From positions 1 to 5,587 of the forward strand of contig JAILFQ010000342.1 of NCBI GenBank assembly GCA_024697505.1: a stretch of 5,587 nucleotides of DNA, given 5' to 3'. Shown one piece after another: positions 3,256 to 5,587 of the stretch. Each line of letters starts with the position of its first letter. Within the stretch, counting starts at the first letter, position 1. Under the pieces are notes generated by a model that had not been told where the DNA came from, searched no databases, and saw only the letters and a list, made by a program, of their open reading frames with translations. The stretch comes from Lachnospiraceae bacterium. GTDB lineage: Bacteria; Bacillota; Clostridia; Lachnospirales; Lachnospiraceae. The position numbers and the translations under genes were made by a program.

Positions 3256-5587
3256 ATGGCAAAAATGTCCAAAAAGAAGTTTACCAAAATCTTCTTACCA
3301 CTTTCATCTGTCGCTTTAGCATTTGCAATTGCGGTTCCTGTACTTTCAAACATGTACTCGACCACACTTGATACAGCTTTGGGACAGGGCAAACTGCACG
3401 TTATTGCAGCAGAGGGCTCGGACAGCTGGGATACAGATTATGTTGAGAAAAAGTATTCTTCTGAAGCCGATGCAAGAGCTGCCGGCGAAGCATTAACAAA
3501 AAAGATAGCTGATGAGGGTATCGTTCTTTTGAAGAACGACAACAATGCACTTCCACTTTCAAAGGGTGACAAGGTTGCACCTGTGGGATATGCATATAAA
3601 GAGCCTGTTTACGGAGGTTCCGGTTCAGGAAATGTTGACACTTCAAAGTCTTCAATAATTACACCACAGAAGGCCCTTGCAAATGCAGGCTTGTCAGTTG
3701 TAGATTCCATCGAAAAGATCACACTGAACCAGCAAGATGCAGATGTTGCCGAAGCTGCAGGCACATTGCCGGCAATCGCAGGTTCCGGTATGTTCAAGAA
3801 TGACTTCAGACTTAAAGCTGCCGAACCTTCGATCTACAATTCGGCCAAGGCTGATTTTAACGGCGCAGCAACCATCATTTTCATCGGAAGAGGCGGCGGA
3901 GAAGGCAATGACATCAAGCGTGACGGTTACACAGACGGAACCAGACACTATCTGACATTGTCACAGAATGAAAAGGACACCATCGAATTTGCAAGAAACA
4001 ACGGCGCTTCCAAGATCATTGCAATCATCAACTCATCAAATGTTATGGAGCTTGATTGCATCATGTCAGGAAAATATGCAGTTGATGCCATTCTTTGGGT
4101 AGGTGGTCCGGGTTCAACGGGCTTCAGCTCAATGGGCGACATTCTCGTAAACAATGTTAATCCTTCCGGAAAGACAGCTGATATTTATGCAAAGGATTTC
4201 TTTAACGATCCTACCTACGTAAATATTGGAAACTTCGAATACAACAACGCTGTATACGACGGTGAAAAGACAGCTCACTACGTAGAATATGAAGAAGGCA
4301 TATATGTCGGCTACAAGTACTACGAAACAGCTGCAGCTGAAGGCGAAAACTACAGCGACCTTGTAACCTTCCCGTTCGGTCATGGTCTTTCATATACAAC
4401 TTTCGACCAGAAGATTACAAAATTCAGCACAAACGGCGGCAAGATCTCCGTTACTGTTGATGTAACAAACACCGGAAAAATTGCCGGTAAAGATGTGGTT
4501 CAGATTTACTGGGGCGCCGATTACACAGACTTTGACAAGGAAAACAAGATCGAAAGATCCGCAAAGAACCTTGTTAACTTTGCAAAGACAGGCATTATAG
4601 AGCCGGGTAAGACTGAAACAGTTACTGTAGAATTCAATGCAGAAGATCTTGCTTCTTACTGCTACACAAGAACAAACCCGGACGGAACAGTAGGCTGCTA
4701 CGTTCTTGAAAAGGGCGAATACGAAATCTTCCTTGGTAAGAACTCACATGATTCTTATGATTCAAAGGTTCTCACACAGGGTTCAACAATATGGTATGAC
4801 AATACAAACCCAAGACAGTCCGAAAAAGACGGTCAGGCGATTCTTGAAGCTGACGGCACATTAACCAATACACCTGCAAAGGTACAGGTTAGCGCAGACG
4901 CACAGTTCGTTGCAGCAACAAACAAATTCCAGGAATCTTCCGACTACATGAACGAGTCCGGAATTACAATGCTTACAAGAGCAAACTGGAAGAACACAAA
5001 GCCTACAGCAGGCACCGTAAAGGCTCTGGAAGGCAAATACCTTGCAACTTTCAATGCCGACAAGAAAGACGGCTTTAACGTAGAATCAAATTCCATCCTC
5101 GGAAACGTTACATCTTCCAAGGTTTACAACAATGATGAATTAACATTTGCAAACAGCGGCTACGACCTTTCTCAGATGAGAGGTAAAGATTACTACGATG
5201 CAGAATGGGATGTACTTCTTGATCAGATTGATTTCTCAAATGCTGATGTTCAGGAAGAATTAAGAGATCTCCTCTTCTACGGCGCATACAATACCGCTAA
5301 GCTTACAGCCATCGGAAAGATTTCCACAAAGGACTACGACGGTCCTCAGGGCTTCTCTTCCTTCATGGATTTCGGCCACGACTGGTGTGCATACTGTTCC
5401 GAAGTAGTGGTTGCTTCCACATGGAACATCGAACTTGTTGAAGATTACGGTGCAGCAGTTGCTGATGAAGCGATTGCAGGCACAAGCAAGATTTCCGGAT
5501 GGTACGCTCCGGCAATGAACATCCACCGTTCTCCTTTCGCAGGAAGAAACTTCGAGTACTACTCTGAAGACGGCGTTCTTGCAGGTA
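3256..5587 (+). CDS. Membrane-anchored, domain-permuted GH3 glycoside hydrolase (3' end outside the window)
   Basis: The first 777 codons of a family 3 glycosidase, probably a beta-glucosidase-like enzyme that releases sugars from the non-reducing ends of beta-glycosides; the exact substrate cannot be read. After a basic start (MAKMSKKKFTK), residues 13-31 are a hydrophobic signal anchor with no lipobox, so the enzyme is probably tethered outside the cell. The domain order is reversed from the usual GH3. The (alpha/beta)6-type GH3 C-terminal domain comes first (about 80-378: EGIVLLKN 87-94, GRGGGEGND 211-219, FPFGHGLSY 372-380). A fibronectin III-like domain follows (about 395-490, DVVQIYWG at 413-420). 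After a linker comes the normally N-terminal TIM barrel, starting near 600 with DGPQG at 695-699 and GRNFEYYSED at 763-772. Glu216 is the likely acid/base by position. The catalytic Asp (SDW motif) and Lys-His pair should lie beyond the window. The same permutation is known in Butyrivibrio and Ruminococcus beta-glucosidases. No frameshift is seen. Confidence 0.96.
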   Translation, partial: MAKMSKKKFTKIFLPLSSVALAFAIAVPVLSNMYSTTLDTALGQGKLHVIAAEGSDSWDTDYVEKKYSSEADARAAGEALTKKIADEGIVLLKNDNNALPLSKGDKVAPVGYAYKEPVYGGSGSGNVDTSKSSIITPQKALANAGLSVVDSIEKITLNQQDADVAEAAGTLPAIAGSGMFKNDFRLKAAEPSIYNSAKADFNGAATIIFIGRGGGEGNDIKRDGYTDGTRHYLTLSQNEKDTIEFARNNGASKIIAIINSSNVMELDCIMSGKYAVDAILWVGGPGSTGFSSMGDILVNNVNPSGKTADIYAKDFFNDPTYVNIGNFEYNNAVYDGEKTAHYVEYEEGIYVGYKYYETAAAEGENYSDLVTFPFGHGLSYTTFDQKITKFSTNGGKISVTVDVTNTGKIAGKDVVQIYWGADYTDFDKENKIERSAKNLVNFAKTGIIEPGKTETVTVEFNAEDLASYCYTRTNPDGTVGCYVLEKGEYEIFLGKNSHDSYDSKVLTQGSTIWYDNTNPRQSEKDGQAILEADGTLTNTPAKVQVSADAQFVAATNKFQESSDYMNESGITMLTRANWKNTKPTAGTVKALEGKYLATFNADKKDGFNVESNSILGNVTSSKVYNNDELTFANSGYDLSQMRGKDYYDAEWDVLLDQIDFSNADVQEELRDLLFYGAYNTAKLTAIGKISTKDYDGPQGFSSFMDFGHDWCAYCSEVVVASTWNIELVEDYGAAVADEAIAGTSKISGWYAPAMNIHRSPFAGRNFEYYSEDGVLAG

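Noticed and set aside
5260..5526. Minus-strand frame of 88 codons
   Set aside because: It is a shadow of the GH3 gene, with no ribosome binding site and no recognisable features.

Overview
The window looks like chromosomal DNA from a Gram-positive anaerobe of the Lachnospiraceae type (Butyrivibrio or Pseudobutyrivibrio-like). This is inferred from strong AAGGAGG-type ribosome binding sites, AT-rich spacers between moderately AT-rich genes, a Firmicute-style lipoprotein, double-glycine leader peptides, and above all a permuted family 3 glycoside hydrolase with a membrane anchor, an arrangement known from rumen and gut clostridia. No species can be named from the sequence alone.

Layout, left to right: (1) a minus-strand gene at 84-1676 for a 530-residue VWA-domain lipoprotein of the YfbK family, with nothing recognisable between it and the window edge; (2) a 185-base divergent control region; (3) two small plus-strand genes at 1862-2128 and 2195-2485 encoding 88- and 96-residue peptides whose N-termini are textbook double-glycine leaders, so both look like exported bacteriocin or RiPP precursors; (4) a strong bidirectional terminator at 2526-2570; (5) minus-strand mscL at 2578-2976; (6) a 279-base divergent control region with a good -10 element and a perfect 11-bp palindrome; (7) the first 777 codons of a GH3 glycosidase on the plus strand, cut by the window end.

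The two peptide genes are the least familiar part. Their leaders share all the positions read by C39-type peptidases (Leu -12, Asp -8, Leu -7, Val -4, Gly -2, Gly -1), yet their cores are unrelated. The first is a 69-residue core with a Cys/His pattern and an aromatic tail. The second is a basic, Gly/Ser/Thr-rich core that repeats an SSLGR-type motif three to four times and ends in Cys. No transporter, peptidase or modifying enzyme lies in the window, so these would have to be supplied from elsewhere.

The flanking genes seem to be independent units. MscL is an osmotic safety valve, the GH3 enzyme is for beta-glycoside or oligosaccharide breakdown, and the VWA lipoprotein is a surface protein of unknown partner. 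They are separated from the peptide pair by divergent promoter regions or by the shared terminator.
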